A stretch of DNA of 64,000 nucleotides from Allofournierella_A excrementavium (lineage in GTDB: Bacteria > Bacillota > Clostridia > Oscillospirales > Ruminococcaceae), in contig DWVE01000056.1 in NCBI GenBank assembly GCA_019120375.1, positions 8,034 through 72,033 of the forward strand, read 5' to 3'. Below the pieces are notes generated by a model. It ran no database searches. It was not told where the DNA came from and saw only the letters and a program-made list of their open reading frames with translations. Made by a program: the position numbers and the translations under genes. How positions within the stretch are numbered: the first letter of the stretch is position 1; each line of letters opens with the position of its first letter. This document shows positions 51,970-61,226 of the stretch, one piece after another.

Positions 51970-52923
51970 TTACAAGGGGCTTTTCCCCATTTCCCGGTCC
52001 TTGAGGGCAAACCAGCGCCGGGCCTCGTCGGCCCAGGCCATCACGGCGGCCCGCAGCTGGCTCGTGCTCTCAAAGCGGCGGCTGGCGGCTATGTAGTCCA
52101 GCAGTTCCACCGTGACCTTTTGGCCGTAGAGGCCGCCCTCAAAATCCGGGATGAAGGTCTCGCAGGTGATGCTGCTGGCGTCGTCGTTCACGGTGGGCCG
52201 GCTGCCCAGACCCGTGACCGAGGGCAGCCAGTGCTCGTCCAGCTGCACCCGGCTCACATAGACCCCCAGCCTGGGCATCTGAAAGCCCGCCGGGTAGACC
52301 TGGTTGATGGTGGGCATGCCCAGGGTGCGGCCCAGGCCCTTGCCGTGGCGCACCTCGAAGTCGATGGAGTAGGGCCGGCCCAGCATGGCGGCCACCTCGC
52401 CCATCTCCCCCGCCGCCAGGGCGGCGCGGATACGGGTGGCGCTGACCGTCTCGCCCTTGTAAAGGGCCATGGGCACCACCTCCACCCGGATGCCCAAAGG
52501 CGCGCAGAGTTCGCGCAGCACCGCCACGTTGCCGGCGGCCTTTTTGCCGAAGGTGAAGTTGTCGCCGCAGAAAACGGCCTTTGCGTTGTACAGGCCCGCC
52601 AGCACGTCGGTGACGAAGGCCTCGGGCGAAAGATCACAGAATTCCTCGAAGGCGGGTTCGAAGAAGTGGTCCGCCCCCAGCTCTTCGATGCGGCGGTGCT
52701 TTTCCTCGTCGGTGATGAGCCGGCCGCCCTTCATGGCATGGCCGGCGGGCAGGCTGAAGGTGAACACCGCGGCCTCCAGCCCCTCGGCATGGGCGCAGTC
52801 CACCGCGGCGGAGATGACCGCCCGGTGCCCGATGTGCACCCCGTCAAAAAAGCCCAGGGCCACCGCGCTGCCCCGCCCGAAGGCGGCAGGCGGCAGGGCC
52901 GTGAGCCGATGGTAGATCTGCAA
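51970..52923 (-). CDS. ribF: Bifunctional riboflavin kinase/FAD synthetase
   Basis: 317 aa. The N-terminal FAD synthetase (A-L-G-F-F-D-G-V-H-I-G-H near 22-33, later S-A-T-R-I-R) and C-terminal riboflavin kinase (G-R-T-L-G-M-P-T-I-N near 195) convert riboflavin to FMN and FAD. The start is TTG at 52923, 6 bases after the truB stop, with AAAGGGCG upstream within truB. Confidence 0.93.
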   Translation of the reverse strand: MQIYHRLTALPPAAFGRGSAVALGFFDGVHIGHRAVISAAVDCAHAEGLEAAVFTFSLPAGHAMKGGRLITDEEKHRRIEELGADHFFEPAFEEFCDLSPEAFVTDVLAGLYNAKAVFCGDNFTFGKKAAGNVAVLRELCAPLGIRVEVVPMALYKGETVSATRIRAALAAGEMGEVAAMLGRPYSIDFEVRHGKGLGRTLGMPTINQVYPAGFQMPRLGVYVSRVQLDEHWLPSVTGLGSRPTVNDDASSITCETFIPDFEGGLYGQKVTVELLDYIAASRRFESTSQLRAAVMAWADEARRWFALKDREMGKSPL

Positions 52924-52929
52924 GGCGTT

Positions 52930-53814
52930 TCACGCCCTTTCCACAAACAGTTTTTCGGCGCGCAGAACGCCGTCCTCCGCCTTGCCCAGGCCCAGAAAGG
53001 CCCCGCCGGCATAGAGCCGCCAGCGCCCCTCGGCCATCTCCGCCCGGCGCACCGGCGCGCCGTTCAAAAGGCGGGCGGTCTCCTTTTCGCTGACCTCGGC
53101 GGCGGGCAGATGGGTGAACACCGTGTCCACCCCCAGCAGGAGTTTTTCCAGCTCGCCCGCTTCCTTGGCGGCCTGGATGGCCTCCAGCATGACGCAGCCC
53201 TCCAGGGTGAACGCGCCCGCGCGGGTGCGCCGCAGCGCCGCAAGGCAGGCGGGGCAGCCCAGAGCCGCGCCCAGGTCTTCCACCAGGGTGCGCACATAGG
53301 TGCCCTTGCTGCACTCGATGTCGATGACGAACCGGTCCGGGGCTGTCTGTTCCACCAGCTCCAGCCGGTAGAAGGTGACGGGCCGCGCCGTCCGCTCCAC
53401 CGTCTTGCCCTGGCGGGCCAGCTTGTAGAGGGGCACGCCGCCCACCTTCACCGCCGAGTACATGGGCGGGGTCTGCATCTGTGGGCCCAGAAAGGCCGCC
53501 AGCGCCTGTTCCACCGCCGCCGCGCCGGGGATGTTCTCCCCTGCCGCCACCGGGGTGCCGGTGACGTCGCCGGTGTCGGTGGCGAGGCCGAAGCGCACCT
53601 CGGCCCGGTAGGCCTTGTCGTGGTCCGGCTGCAGGTCCACCGCCTTGGCGGCCATGCCCACGAACACCGGCAGCACGCCGGTGGCCATGGGGTCCAGGGT
53701 GCCGGAATGGCCCAGCTTGCGGGTGGCCAGCACCCCGCGGAGTTTTGCGATGACGTCAAAGCTGGTCCAGCCGGCGGGCTTGTCCACCGGCAGGATGCCG
53801 CACAGGGAGCTCAT
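52930..53814 (-). CDS. truB: tRNA pseudouridine-55 synthase
   Basis: 294-aa enzyme making the T-loop pseudouridine. G-I-L-P-V-D-K-P-A-G-W-T-S, G-H-S-G-T-L-D-P-M-A-T-G-V-L-P with catalytic Asp near residue 41, and Y-K-L-A-R-Q-G are typical. The ATG overlaps the nrnA stop (ATGA). Confidence 0.96.
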   Translation of the reverse strand: MSSLCGILPVDKPAGWTSFDVIAKLRGVLATRKLGHSGTLDPMATGVLPVFVGMAAKAVDLQPDHDKAYRAEVRFGLATDTGDVTGTPVAAGENIPGAAAVEQALAAFLGPQMQTPPMYSAVKVGGVPLYKLARQGKTVERTARPVTFYRLELVEQTAPDRFVIDIECSKGTYVRTLVEDLGAALGCPACLAALRRTRAGAFTLEGCVMLEAIQAAKEAGELEKLLLGVDTVFTHLPAAEVSEKETARLLNGAPVRRAEMAEGRWRLYAGGAFLGLGKAEDGVLRAEKLFVERA

Positions 53815-54785
53815 TCCTGCTCCTTTGCGCTGCGGGCCAGCTCTTTTTCCACCTCGGCCAGCACGGCGGCCTTGGCGTTTTCCAGGTTGCCCTCCAGCTC
53901 GCAGCCGGCGGCCTGCTCGTGGCCGCCGCCGCCCAGCCGCCGGGCGATGGCGCAGGCGTCCACGCCCTTGACGGTGCGGATGCTCACCTTGTAGCTGCCG
54001 GAGGGGTTCTGGCGCAGGGTGACGCCCACCCGCACGCCCTCGATCTTGCGGGGCAGGCCGGTGACGCCCTCCAGGTCCTCCACCGAAACGCCGGAAGCGG
54101 CGATCTGCTCCCGGGTCATGGAGATGAGGGCGCACTGCTGGTCAAAGTAGTATTCCAGGTTCTCCAGGGCGGTGCGCTCGATGGCGATGCGGCCCTTGGA
54201 CTTGTTCTCGAACAGCAGGGGGTTCAGCTCCTCCACACGGGCGCCTGCCTCCATCAGCGCCGCCGCCACCTTGTGGGTGTGGGCGGTGGTGTTGCCGAAG
54301 AGGAAGCAGCCGGTGTCGGTGGAAAGGCCGGTGTACAGGCAGTCGGCGATCACCGGGGTGATGGGCACCTGCATGGCCTCCAGAAGCTGGTAGATGATCT
54401 CGGCGGTGGCGGCGGCGTCGGCGTCCAGGTACATGGCGTCGGCATAGCCGCTGTTGGAGCCGTGGTGGTCGATGCAAAGGTCCACCTTGTCGGAATAGGG
54501 CTTCACGCCGTCGCCGAACAGCTGGATGCTCGCCACATCCACCGCAACGATGTAGCCCGGCTCAAACTGGCCGGTGAACAGTTCCGCCTGCATGTAGGAA
54601 TAGCGGGCGGGGATGGGGTCGGAGCAAAGCAGCGCGGCCGTTTTGCCAAGGCCCTTGAGGGCGTGATACAGCGCGGCGGAGGAACCCACCGTGTCGCCGT
54701 CGGGATTTTTGTGGCACAGGATCAGCACGTTCTCCGCATGGAGCAGGCGGCTGATCAGGCTCAGCAATTCCAGAATCTCACTCAT
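53811..54785 (-). CDS. nrnA: Bifunctional oligoribonuclease/PAP phosphatase
   Basis: 324-aa DHH-DHHA1 protein degrading nanoRNAs and 3'-phosphoadenosine 5'-phosphate. H-K-N-P-D-G-D-T-V-G-S near 25-35, the D-H-H-G motif near 107 and the C-terminal G-G-G-G-H-x-x-A-A-G signature are intact. Four-base overlap with truB; 37 bases after rbfA. Confidence 0.93.
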   Translation of the reverse strand: MSEILELLSLISRLLHAENVLILCHKNPDGDTVGSSAALYHALKGLGKTAALLCSDPIPARYSYMQAELFTGQFEPGYIVAVDVASIQLFGDGVKPYSDKVDLCIDHHGSNSGYADAMYLDADAAATAEIIYQLLEAMQVPITPVIADCLYTGLSTDTGCFLFGNTTAHTHKVAAALMEAGARVEELNPLLFENKSKGRIAIERTALENLEYYFDQQCALISMTREQIAASGVSVEDLEGVTGLPRKIEGVRVGVTLRQNPSGSYKVSIRTVKGVDACAIARRLGGGGHEQAAGCELEGNLENAKAAVLAEVEKELARSAKEQE

Positions 54786-54822
54786 GATTTCTCCTTGTTT
54801 TGCCGCTGCACGGCGGGGCCGT

Positions 54823-55182
54823 TCAGCCTTCCTCCTCTTTGTGGAGGCCGGCCAGCAGCTCGTTGATGTGGGCGGCATAGGCCGCGCCGTCGTCCCGCAA
54901 AAACACAAAGCGGGGCGCCTTGCGGATGTGCATGCGGCGGGAAATTTCGGTGCGCACATGGCCTGCGGCGCGGTTGAGCGCCGCCACGGCCTGTTTCGCG
55001 GCCTCCTCATCGCCCAGCACGCTGACGAACACCCGGGCCTGATCCAGGTCCTGGGTGACTTCCAGCCGGGTGATGGTGAGCAGGCCGCCGGCAAGGCGGG
55101 GGTCCTTCATCTGCCCCACGATGCCGATCAGCTCCCGCTTCATATCCTGGGCCAGACGGCCCTGATTCTTCGGATTGGGCAT
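54823..55182 (-). CDS. rbfA: 30S ribosome-binding factor A
   Basis: 119-aa KH-like cold-shock assembly factor for the 16S 5' end. R-x-x-x-D-M-K-R-E-L at the N-terminus, I-T-R-L-E-V-T-Q-D-L-D-Q-A-R-V-F-V-S-V and R-M-H-I-R-K-A-P-R-F-V-F are conserved. It lies 12 bases after infB. Confidence 0.94.
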   Translation of the reverse strand: MPNPKNQGRLAQDMKRELIGIVGQMKDPRLAGGLLTITRLEVTQDLDQARVFVSVLGDEEAAKQAVAALNRAAGHVRTEISRRMHIRKAPRFVFLRDDGAAYAAHINELLAGLHKEEEG

Positions 55183-55194
55183 TCTGTCACCTCA

Positions 55195-57507
55195 TCAGTC
55201 GCGATACTCTTCCAGGATGTAGGCCTCGAAGATGTCGCCCTCTTTGATGTCGGAGAATTTCTCCAGCGTCACGCCGCACTCGTAGCCCTGGGCAACTTCC
55301 TTCACATCGTCCTTGAAGCGGCGCAGGCTGGCGATCTCGTCCTCGGTGACCACGATGCCGTCGCGCACCACGCGGATCTTGCTGGTGCGGGTGATCTTGC
55401 CCTCCAGCACATAGCTGCCGGCCACGAGGCCCACGCTGCTGATCTTGTAGACCTGACGCACTTCCAGACGGCCCTGCTCCACTTCGCGGATCTTGGGGGC
55501 CAGCATGCCCTTCATGGCGTCGGTCACGTCGTTGATGGCGTCGTAGATGACGCGGTACATCCGCATCTCCACCTCGGCCTGGGCGGCCTCTTCCTTGGCC
55601 ACGGGGTCGGGGCGCACGTTGAAGCCGATGATGATGGCGCCGGAGGCGTTGGCCAGCATGACGTCGGACTTGTTCACCGCGCCCACGCCGGTGTGGATGA
55701 CCTTCACACGCACCTCGTCGTTGCTGATCTTCTCCAGGCTCTGCTTCACGGCCTCGGCGCTGCCCTGCACGTCCGCCTTGACGATGACGTCCAGCTCCTT
55801 GCGCTCGCCCTCGGCGATCTGGCTGAACAGGTTATCCAGGGTGACCTTCTGGTAGGTGCTGAACTGGCGCTCCTTCGCCTCGGCGGCGCGCTTGTCGGCC
55901 AGCTCGCGGGCCAGCTTCTCGTCCGCCACCGCGTCGAACAGGTCGCCCGCGGCGGGCACTTCGGTGAGGCCGGTGATCTCCACGGGGGTGGAGGGGCCGG
56001 CGGTCTCGATGAACTGGCCCTTGTCGTTCTTCATGGTGCGCACGCGGCCCACGGCGGTGCCGGCGATGATGCAGTCGCCCTTGTGCAGGGTGCCGTTCTG
56101 CACCAGAATGGTGGCCACGGGGCCCTGGCCCTTGTCCAGGCGGGCCTCCACCACGGCGCCCTTGGCGCGGCGGTTCGGGTTGGCTTTCAGCTCCCGCACC
56201 TCGGCCACCAGATTGATGTTCTCAAGCAGGTCGGGGATGCCCTGGCCGGTGAGGGCGGACACGGGCACGCAGATGACGTCGCCGCCCCACTGCTCGGGCA
56301 CCAGTTCGTACTGGGTGAGCTGCTCCATGACCCGCTCGGGATTGGCGGTGGGCTTATCCATCTTGTTGATGGCCACGATCACCGACACCTGGGCGGCCTT
56401 GGCGTGGTTGATGGACTCCACGGTCTGGGGCATGATGCCGTCGTCGGCGGCCACCACCAGAACGGCGATGTCGGTCATGTTGGCGCCGCGGGCGCGCATG
56501 CTGGTGAAGGCCTCGTGGCCCGGGGTGTCCAGGAAGGTGATGGTCTTGCCGCCGGCCACCACCTGATAGGCGCCGATGTGCTGGGTGATGCCGCCGGCCT
56601 CGCCCGCGGTCACATGGGTCTTGCGGATGGCGTCCAGGATGGAGGTCTTGCCGTGGTCAACGTGGCCCATGACCACCACGACGGGGGGACGCTCCACCAG
56701 ATCGGCGGCGTTGTCCTCTTCCACCTCGAACAGGCGCTCCTCGATGGTGACATGCACCTCTTTTTCCACCTTGGCGCCGAACTCCTCGGCCACGATGGCG
56801 GCGGTGTCGAAGTCCACCACTTCGCTGACGGAGGCCATCACGCCCAGGCCCATCAGCTTCTTGATGACGTTGCTGGCGGTCTGCTTCAGGCGGCTGGCCA
56901 GCTCGCCCACGGTGATCTCGTCGGGGATCTGCACCTTCAGCTGGGCCTTGCGGGCCTTTTCCAGCTGGATGCGCTGCAGCCGCTCGGCCTCGGTCTCCCG
57001 CTTCTTCTGGAAGGGCTGACGGCCGCGGTTCTTGTTGTTGGAGAACTTCTGCTTGTTGCCCGCCGGGGTGGGCTTGCGGCGGTTCTCCACGTTCTTGGTG
57101 CCCGCCAGCTCGGTGTATTTCTCGTTGAACTTGTCCAGGTTCACGTCCACGGTGCGGGTGTCCACCACCTTGGTCACCACTTCGCGCTTGGGCGCGGGGG
57201 CCTCGGTCTTGGGCTTCTTCTCCGCCTTGTGCTTGGGACGGGGCATCTCCACCACGGTGCCGTCGGCCTTCTTCAAAATCTCGCTCTCCTTGGGCTTGGG
57301 CTTGGGGGCGCTGTCCAGATAAGCGGACAGGTCGGCCTCGGCGTTCTCCTGGGTCAGGCGCTCGAAGACGTAGTTCAGCTCGGCTTCGTCCAGGTTGGCG
57401 CCCACCTTCTTGGGCTCGCCGCCCAGCGCGGCCAGCATGTCCACGATCTGCTTGGCGGGTTTGTTCAGGTCCTTGGCGACCTCGCTCACTTTGTATTTAA
57501 TGATCAT
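55195..57507 (-). CDS. infB: Translation initiation factor IF-2
   Basis: 770-aa GTPase delivering initiator tRNA. An IF2-N domain (1-50), a Lys/Pro-rich linker, a second N domain (about 205-255), then the G domain with G-H-V-D-H-G-K-T-S, D-T-P-G-H-E and N-K-M-D, and IF-2 C domains. The ATG at 57507 follows AAGGAGGA and overlaps the stop of the L7Ae-like gene (ATGA). Confidence 0.98.
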   Translation of the reverse strand: MIIKYKVSEVAKDLNKPAKQIVDMLAALGGEPKKVGANLDEAELNYVFERLTQENAEADLSAYLDSAPKPKPKESEILKKADGTVVEMPRPKHKAEKKPKTEAPAPKREVVTKVVDTRTVDVNLDKFNEKYTELAGTKNVENRRKPTPAGNKQKFSNNKNRGRQPFQKKRETEAERLQRIQLEKARKAQLKVQIPDEITVGELASRLKQTASNVIKKLMGLGVMASVSEVVDFDTAAIVAEEFGAKVEKEVHVTIEERLFEVEEDNAADLVERPPVVVVMGHVDHGKTSILDAIRKTHVTAGEAGGITQHIGAYQVVAGGKTITFLDTPGHEAFTSMRARGANMTDIAVLVVAADDGIMPQTVESINHAKAAQVSVIVAINKMDKPTANPERVMEQLTQYELVPEQWGGDVICVPVSALTGQGIPDLLENINLVAEVRELKANPNRRAKGAVVEARLDKGQGPVATILVQNGTLHKGDCIIAGTAVGRVRTMKNDKGQFIETAGPSTPVEITGLTEVPAAGDLFDAVADEKLARELADKRAAEAKERQFSTYQKVTLDNLFSQIAEGERKELDVIVKADVQGSAEAVKQSLEKISNDEVRVKVIHTGVGAVNKSDVMLANASGAIIIGFNVRPDPVAKEEAAQAEVEMRMYRVIYDAINDVTDAMKGMLAPKIREVEQGRLEVRQVYKISSVGLVAGSYVLEGKITRTSKIRVVRDGIVVTEDEIASLRRFKDDVKEVAQGYECGVTLEKFSDIKEGDIFEAYILEEYRD

Positions 57508-57830
57508 GCGTTGTCCTCCTTGTTCTGCTCGAGGCTGCGGCGGCACAAAACGGCCAGCTGTTCATCGGTCACGGCGTAAACGCCCACCTTTTTCCAGGTG
57601 ACGGGGCACAGGTCCGCCTGGGCGAGGGGCATTTGAAGGCAGGGGGCCAGATCTTCGCAGTTCCGGCGCACCCGTTTCGCGGTGCCCTCGCTCACATCGC
57701 TGGCCAGCAGCACCAGATGGGCCTTGCCCTGGTACACGCTGTCCATCACGGCGTCGAAGCCCAGCACCAGCCTGCCCGCTTTTTTGCACAGCGACAGGGC
57801 AGAAAACAGTTTTTGATTATTCGTTTCCAC
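57504..57830 (-). CDS. L7Ae-family RNA-binding protein (YlxQ-like)
   Basis: 108 aa. The kink-turn-binding fold is suggested by L-C-K-K-A-G-R-L-V-L-G near residue 14, A-H-L-V-L-L-A-S-D-V-S and the C-terminal V-Y-A-V-T-D. The nusA-rnpM-ylxQ-infB position is diagnostic. It overlaps rnpM by 14 bases and infB by four. Confidence 0.9.
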   Translation of the reverse strand: METNNQKLFSALSLCKKAGRLVLGFDAVMDSVYQGKAHLVLLASDVSEGTAKRVRRNCEDLAPCLQMPLAQADLCPVTWKKVGVYAVTDEQLAVLCRRSLEQNKEDNA

Positions 57831-58098
57831 TTTGGGCTCCTTCTATCTCCTGTTCGATCCGCTCGTAGACCTCGGGCGGGATCTGCGCATCCAGCGCGCG
57901 TTCCAGGCGCTTGGCCTTGCGGGCCTTGGCCAGACACTGGGCGCTGGGGCACAGGTAGGCGCCCCGGCCGGGCATTTTGCCCACGCGGTCCAGGGCGATC
58001 TCGCCCTGGGGGCTGCGGACCACCCGCACCAGCTCTTTTTTGGGCTTCTGCTCGTTGCAGCCGGTGCAGCGCCGCAGCGGGATCTTTCGTTGTTGCAC
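57817..58098 (-). CDS. rnpM: RNase P modulator RnpM (YlxR, DUF448)
   Basis: 93-aa RNA-binding protein reported to modulate RNase P. R-R-C-T-G-C-N-E near residue 8, V-R-V-V-R-S-P, G-R-G-A-Y-L-C and C-L-A-K-A are the family pattern. Sits between nusA and the L7Ae-like gene. Confidence 0.92.
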   Translation of the reverse strand: MQQRKIPLRRCTGCNEQKPKKELVRVVRSPQGEIALDRVGKMPGRGAYLCPSAQCLAKARKAKRLERALDAQIPPEVYERIEQEIEGAQSGNE

Positions 58099-58143
58099 GG
58101 GGCAGCTTCCTTTCTTTTAATAGTATGAACGGCAAAGAGGGGT

Positions 58144-59208
58144 TCAGTCCTCGGTGTCCTCGCCGTAGTAGCCGCTCTCGGGGCGGATGTCGATGTTGTA
58201 GCCGGTGAGCCGGGCGCACAGGCGGGCGTTCTGGCCCTTGTTGCCGATGGCAAGGCTCAGCTGATGGTCGGGCACGGTGACCCGGCAGGCCTTGCGCTCG
58301 CCCTCGAGGATTTCAACTTTCAGCACCTTGGCGGGGCTGAGGGCCGCGCCGATGAACTCGGTGATGTCCTCGCTCCAGCGCACCACGTCGATCTTCTCGC
58401 CGTGCAGCTGCTCCACGATCTGGTTGACGCGGGCGCCATGCGCGCCGATGCATGCGCCCACCGGGTCCACGTTCTCGTCCTTGGACCAGACGGCCATCTT
58501 GGTGCGCACGCCGGCCTCGCGGCTGATGGCGCGGATCTCCACGGTGCCGTCAAAAATTTCGGGCACTTCCATCTCGAACATCCGCTTGACCAGCTGCTCG
58601 CTGGTGCGGCTGATGATGATGCGGGGCCCGCGCTCGGTGACGATCACGTCCTTGACGTAGACCTGCACGTGCTGGCCCTCGTAGAACTCCTCGCCGGGCA
58701 CCTGCTCGGAGCGGGGCAGCACCGCCTCGCCCTTGCCCATGTCCAGCACCACGATGCCCTTTTCGCTGTCGATGCGCACCACCTGGGCGGTGACGATCTC
58801 GTGGGCCTTGGACTGCATCTCGCTGTACAGCTGGCTGCGCTCGGCCTCGCGGATGCCCTGACGGATGACGTGCTTGGCGGTCTGGGCGGCGATGCGGCCG
58901 AACTCCTTGGTCTTGAGGGGGGTCACCACACGCTGGCCCACCTGATAGGTCTTGCGGATGGCATGGGCCTGCTCCAGGCTCAGCTGGGTGTGGGGGTTCT
59001 CCACCTCTTCCACCACGTCCTGCACCAGGTTCACCGAGAAGCGCCCGTTCAGCGGGTCGATCTCCACCAGAACGTTCTCGTCCTCCACCTCGTAGTCCTT
59101 CTTGACGGCGATGACGATGGCAGCCTTGATCTTCTCGATCAGGTATTCGGGGGAGAGGCCGCGCTCCTTGCCAAGCATGTTCAGGGCCTCAAAAAACTCT
59201 GCGTTCAT
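58144..59208 (-). CDS. nusA: Transcription factor NusA
   Basis: 354 aa, the short Gram-positive form. N-terminal RNA-polymerase domain (1-125), S1 domain (about 135-200) and two KH domains (S-R-E-A-G-x-R-T-K near 240, A-I-G-N-K-G-Q-N-A-R-L near 325). No C-terminal acidic repeats, as expected outside proteobacteria. GGAGG lies 11 bases before the ATG. Confidence 0.97.
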   Translation of the reverse strand: MNAEFFEALNMLGKERGLSPEYLIEKIKAAIVIAVKKDYEVEDENVLVEIDPLNGRFSVNLVQDVVEEVENPHTQLSLEQAHAIRKTYQVGQRVVTPLKTKEFGRIAAQTAKHVIRQGIREAERSQLYSEMQSKAHEIVTAQVVRIDSEKGIVVLDMGKGEAVLPRSEQVPGEEFYEGQHVQVYVKDVIVTERGPRIIISRTSEQLVKRMFEMEVPEIFDGTVEIRAISREAGVRTKMAVWSKDENVDPVGACIGAHGARVNQIVEQLHGEKIDVVRWSEDITEFIGAALSPAKVLKVEILEGERKACRVTVPDHQLSLAIGNKGQNARLCARLTGYNIDIRPESGYYGEDTED

Positions 59209-59282
59209 TTTTTCTGTTTCCTCCAATTTTGACCGGCCGCACACGGGCCGTAGAATTTTGAAAGGCGCGCTTGGCGCCGGGA

Positions 59283-59768
59283 TCAGAACAGGTCCTCGTC
59301 GTCGCAAAGCTTCACGAAGCTTGCGTCCGCGAGGGCGAAGGTGACCGGGCCGGCGGGGCCTTCCAGAGTGACGTCGCCGTCGGCAAAAGCCAGCAGCGTG
59401 CCCTCCAGTTCCCGCGCGCCGTCTGCGTTCGGGCGGATGAGCCGGGCGGCGATCTTCTGGCCCACATAAGGCCCGAAGTGCTCCGGCCGGGTGAGCCGGC
59501 GGCCGAGGCCGGGGCTGCCCACTTCCATATAGTAGCTCTGGTCGATGGGGTCGGCGGCGTCGATCACCGGGTCGATGGCCCGGCTCACCGCTTCGCAGGT
59601 GTCGGTGTCCAGCGGGGTGTCCCGGTCGATGAAGATGCGCAGGAACCAGTCCGGCCCCTCCTTTTCAAAGCGCACGTCCCACAAGCGCAGGCCCATGCCG
59701 TCCACCACCGGGCGCACCAGCTGCTCCACCGTGCGCACCGTGTTTTTGCCGCCGTTTCCTTTCGCCAT
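59283..59768 (-). CDS. rimP: Ribosome maturation factor RimP
   Basis: 161-aa 30S assembly factor. W-D-V-R-F-E-K-E-G-P-D-W-F-L-R-I-F-I-D, C-E-x-V-S-R-A-I-D and Y-x-M-E-V-G-S-P-G-L-x-R are the canonical core. First gene of the long translation operon; GGGAGG precedes the ATG. Confidence 0.95.
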   Translation of the reverse strand: MAKGNGGKNTVRTVEQLVRPVVDGMGLRLWDVRFEKEGPDWFLRIFIDRDTPLDTDTCEAVSRAIDPVIDAADPIDQSYYMEVGSPGLGRRLTRPEHFGPYVGQKIAARLIRPNADGARELEGTLLAFADGDVTLEGPAGPVTFALADASFVKLCDDEDLF

Positions 59769-59794
59769 GGCAAAACCTCCCAAACATGCAAAGA

Positions 59795-59819
59795 GAGCGA
59801 GCCTTGCGGCTCACTCTCC
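59795..59819 (-). promoter_or_regulatory. Hairpin in the rimP-nusA operon leader
   Basis: GAGAGCGAGCC pairs with GGCTCACTCTC around TTGC, between promoter and rimP, ending 26 bases before the start. No T tract follows on the minus strand, so it is a leader element rather than a terminator. Similar stems precede rimP in other bacteria. Confidence 0.5.
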
Positions 59820-59841
59820 AGTCAAACATTCTTACCTTGGC

Positions 59842-59870
59842 ATTATACCACGCGGTTTTGGCTTTTGCAA
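59842..59870 (-). promoter_or_regulatory. Sigma-A promoter of the rimP-nusA-infB operon
   Basis: Minus strand: TTGCAA (59870-59865), 17-base spacer, TGG-TATAAT with -10 at 59847-59842. It combines a strong -35 match with an extended -10. Confidence 0.88.
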
Positions 59871-59923
59871 GCCTTTGGCGGCGCGGTTTTGCCCTCTTTT
59901 TGCGGGTTTTGGGCCCTTTGGGC

Positions 59924-61162
59924 TCACAGCGCCCACTCGCCGTTCTCAAAAATGGTCACGGTGGCCCCGTCCTTGCACAGGCCGGTGATGGTCATGTCCT
60001 CCGCGCCCACCATCACGTCCTCGTGGATGGCGGAGTCGTTCACGCCCAGGGCCAGCAGCTCCTCTTTGCTCATGGTGTTGCCGCCCTTGACGGTGCCGGG
60101 ATAGCCCGCGCCGAAGGCGATGTGGCAGGCGGCGTTCTCGTCGAAGAGGGTGTTGTAGAAGAGCACCCCGCTGCGGTTGATGGGGCTGGAGGCGGGCACC
60201 AGGGCGATCTCGCCGATGTGGGACGCGCCCTCGTCGCTGGCCAGCAGTTCGCCCAGCAGCTCGTCGTTCTTTTCGGCGGAGTGGGCCACCACCTTGCCGT
60301 CCTTGAAGGTCACCGAGAAGCCCTCGATGAGCTGGCCGTTGTAGACATAGGGCTTGGTGCCCTTGACCACGCCGTCCACATGCAGGCGGTGGGGCGCGGT
60401 GAACACCTCTTCGGTGGGGATGTTGGGGATGAAGGGGATGCCGTTGCCCGCAACGCTGGCCGCGCCCTCCCAGGAATGGGTGTCGGCCAGGCCCACCACC
60501 AGGTCGGTGCCGTTGGTGCTGGTCATGTGGATGCTCTCCAGGTCCAGGGCGTTCAGCTTGTCCCGGTTGGCGGTCATGCGGGCGGTGTGCTCCTTCCAGA
60601 CGGCCACGGGGTCCGAGTCCGCGTCGATGCGGCAGACCTCAAAAATCAGCTGCCACAGCTTTTCCACCGCGGCCTCGGTCTCCATGCCGGGGAACACAAC
60701 GGCGGCCCAGGCGGGGCTGGGGATGGCCACCACGCACCACTGGATGAGGTCGTTCATGGTGTAATTGCGCCAGGGCTCCAGCGCGGCGCGGCGGGCCATG
60801 CTGACCCGGTTCAGCTTGCCCGCGTCCAGGCCTTTCAGGGCCTCGGGGTCGTCGGCGTGGATGTTCAAAACGCACGCGCCGCCCTCGCTCTCCACATAGT
60901 CCAGATAGCTGCGCAGCACGTGGGGCTTCACGTCGCAGAGGGTGTCCTCACCGGCCTTGTCCATGCGGATGCGGGTGAGCTGCTCGTCGGAGTACTTCAC
61001 CACCACGTCCGCCGCGCCGGCCTCAAAAGCGGCGGCGGCGCAGGCACGGGCGAAGAAGGCGGCCTCCACCGGGCTCTGGATGATGAGGGTCTGGCCGGGG
61101 CCCACGTTCACCCCCACCTTCACGATGAATTCGGCGTATTTTTCCATCAGCTTCTTATCCAT
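59924..61162 (-). CDS. M29 family aminopeptidase
   Basis: 412-aa thermophilic-type metalloaminopeptidase (AmpS/PepS-like) with a two-metal site. N-terminal Y-A-E-F-I-V-K-V-G-V-N-V-G-P-G-Q, N-I-P-T-E-E-V-F-T-A-P with metal Glu near residue 250, H-I-G-E-I-A-L-V and C-H-I-A-F-G (metal His) and a final I-H-E-D-V-M-V-G are intact. Cytoplasmic; follows lrgB by 64 bases. Confidence 0.94.
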   Translation of the reverse strand: MDKKLMEKYAEFIVKVGVNVGPGQTLIIQSPVEAAFFARACAAAAFEAGAADVVVKYSDEQLTRIRMDKAGEDTLCDVKPHVLRSYLDYVESEGGACVLNIHADDPEALKGLDAGKLNRVSMARRAALEPWRNYTMNDLIQWCVVAIPSPAWAAVVFPGMETEAAVEKLWQLIFEVCRIDADSDPVAVWKEHTARMTANRDKLNALDLESIHMTSTNGTDLVVGLADTHSWEGAASVAGNGIPFIPNIPTEEVFTAPHRLHVDGVVKGTKPYVYNGQLIEGFSVTFKDGKVVAHSAEKNDELLGELLASDEGASHIGEIALVPASSPINRSGVLFYNTLFDENAACHIAFGAGYPGTVKGGNTMSKEELLALGVNDSAIHEDVMVGAEDMTITGLCKDGATVTIFENGEWAL

Positions 61163-61226
61163 GTTCTGTCTCCTTTCCCCCGCCTTCGGCCGGGGTCAAT
61201 GTGTTCAGTATGGGCGAAAAGGGGCC

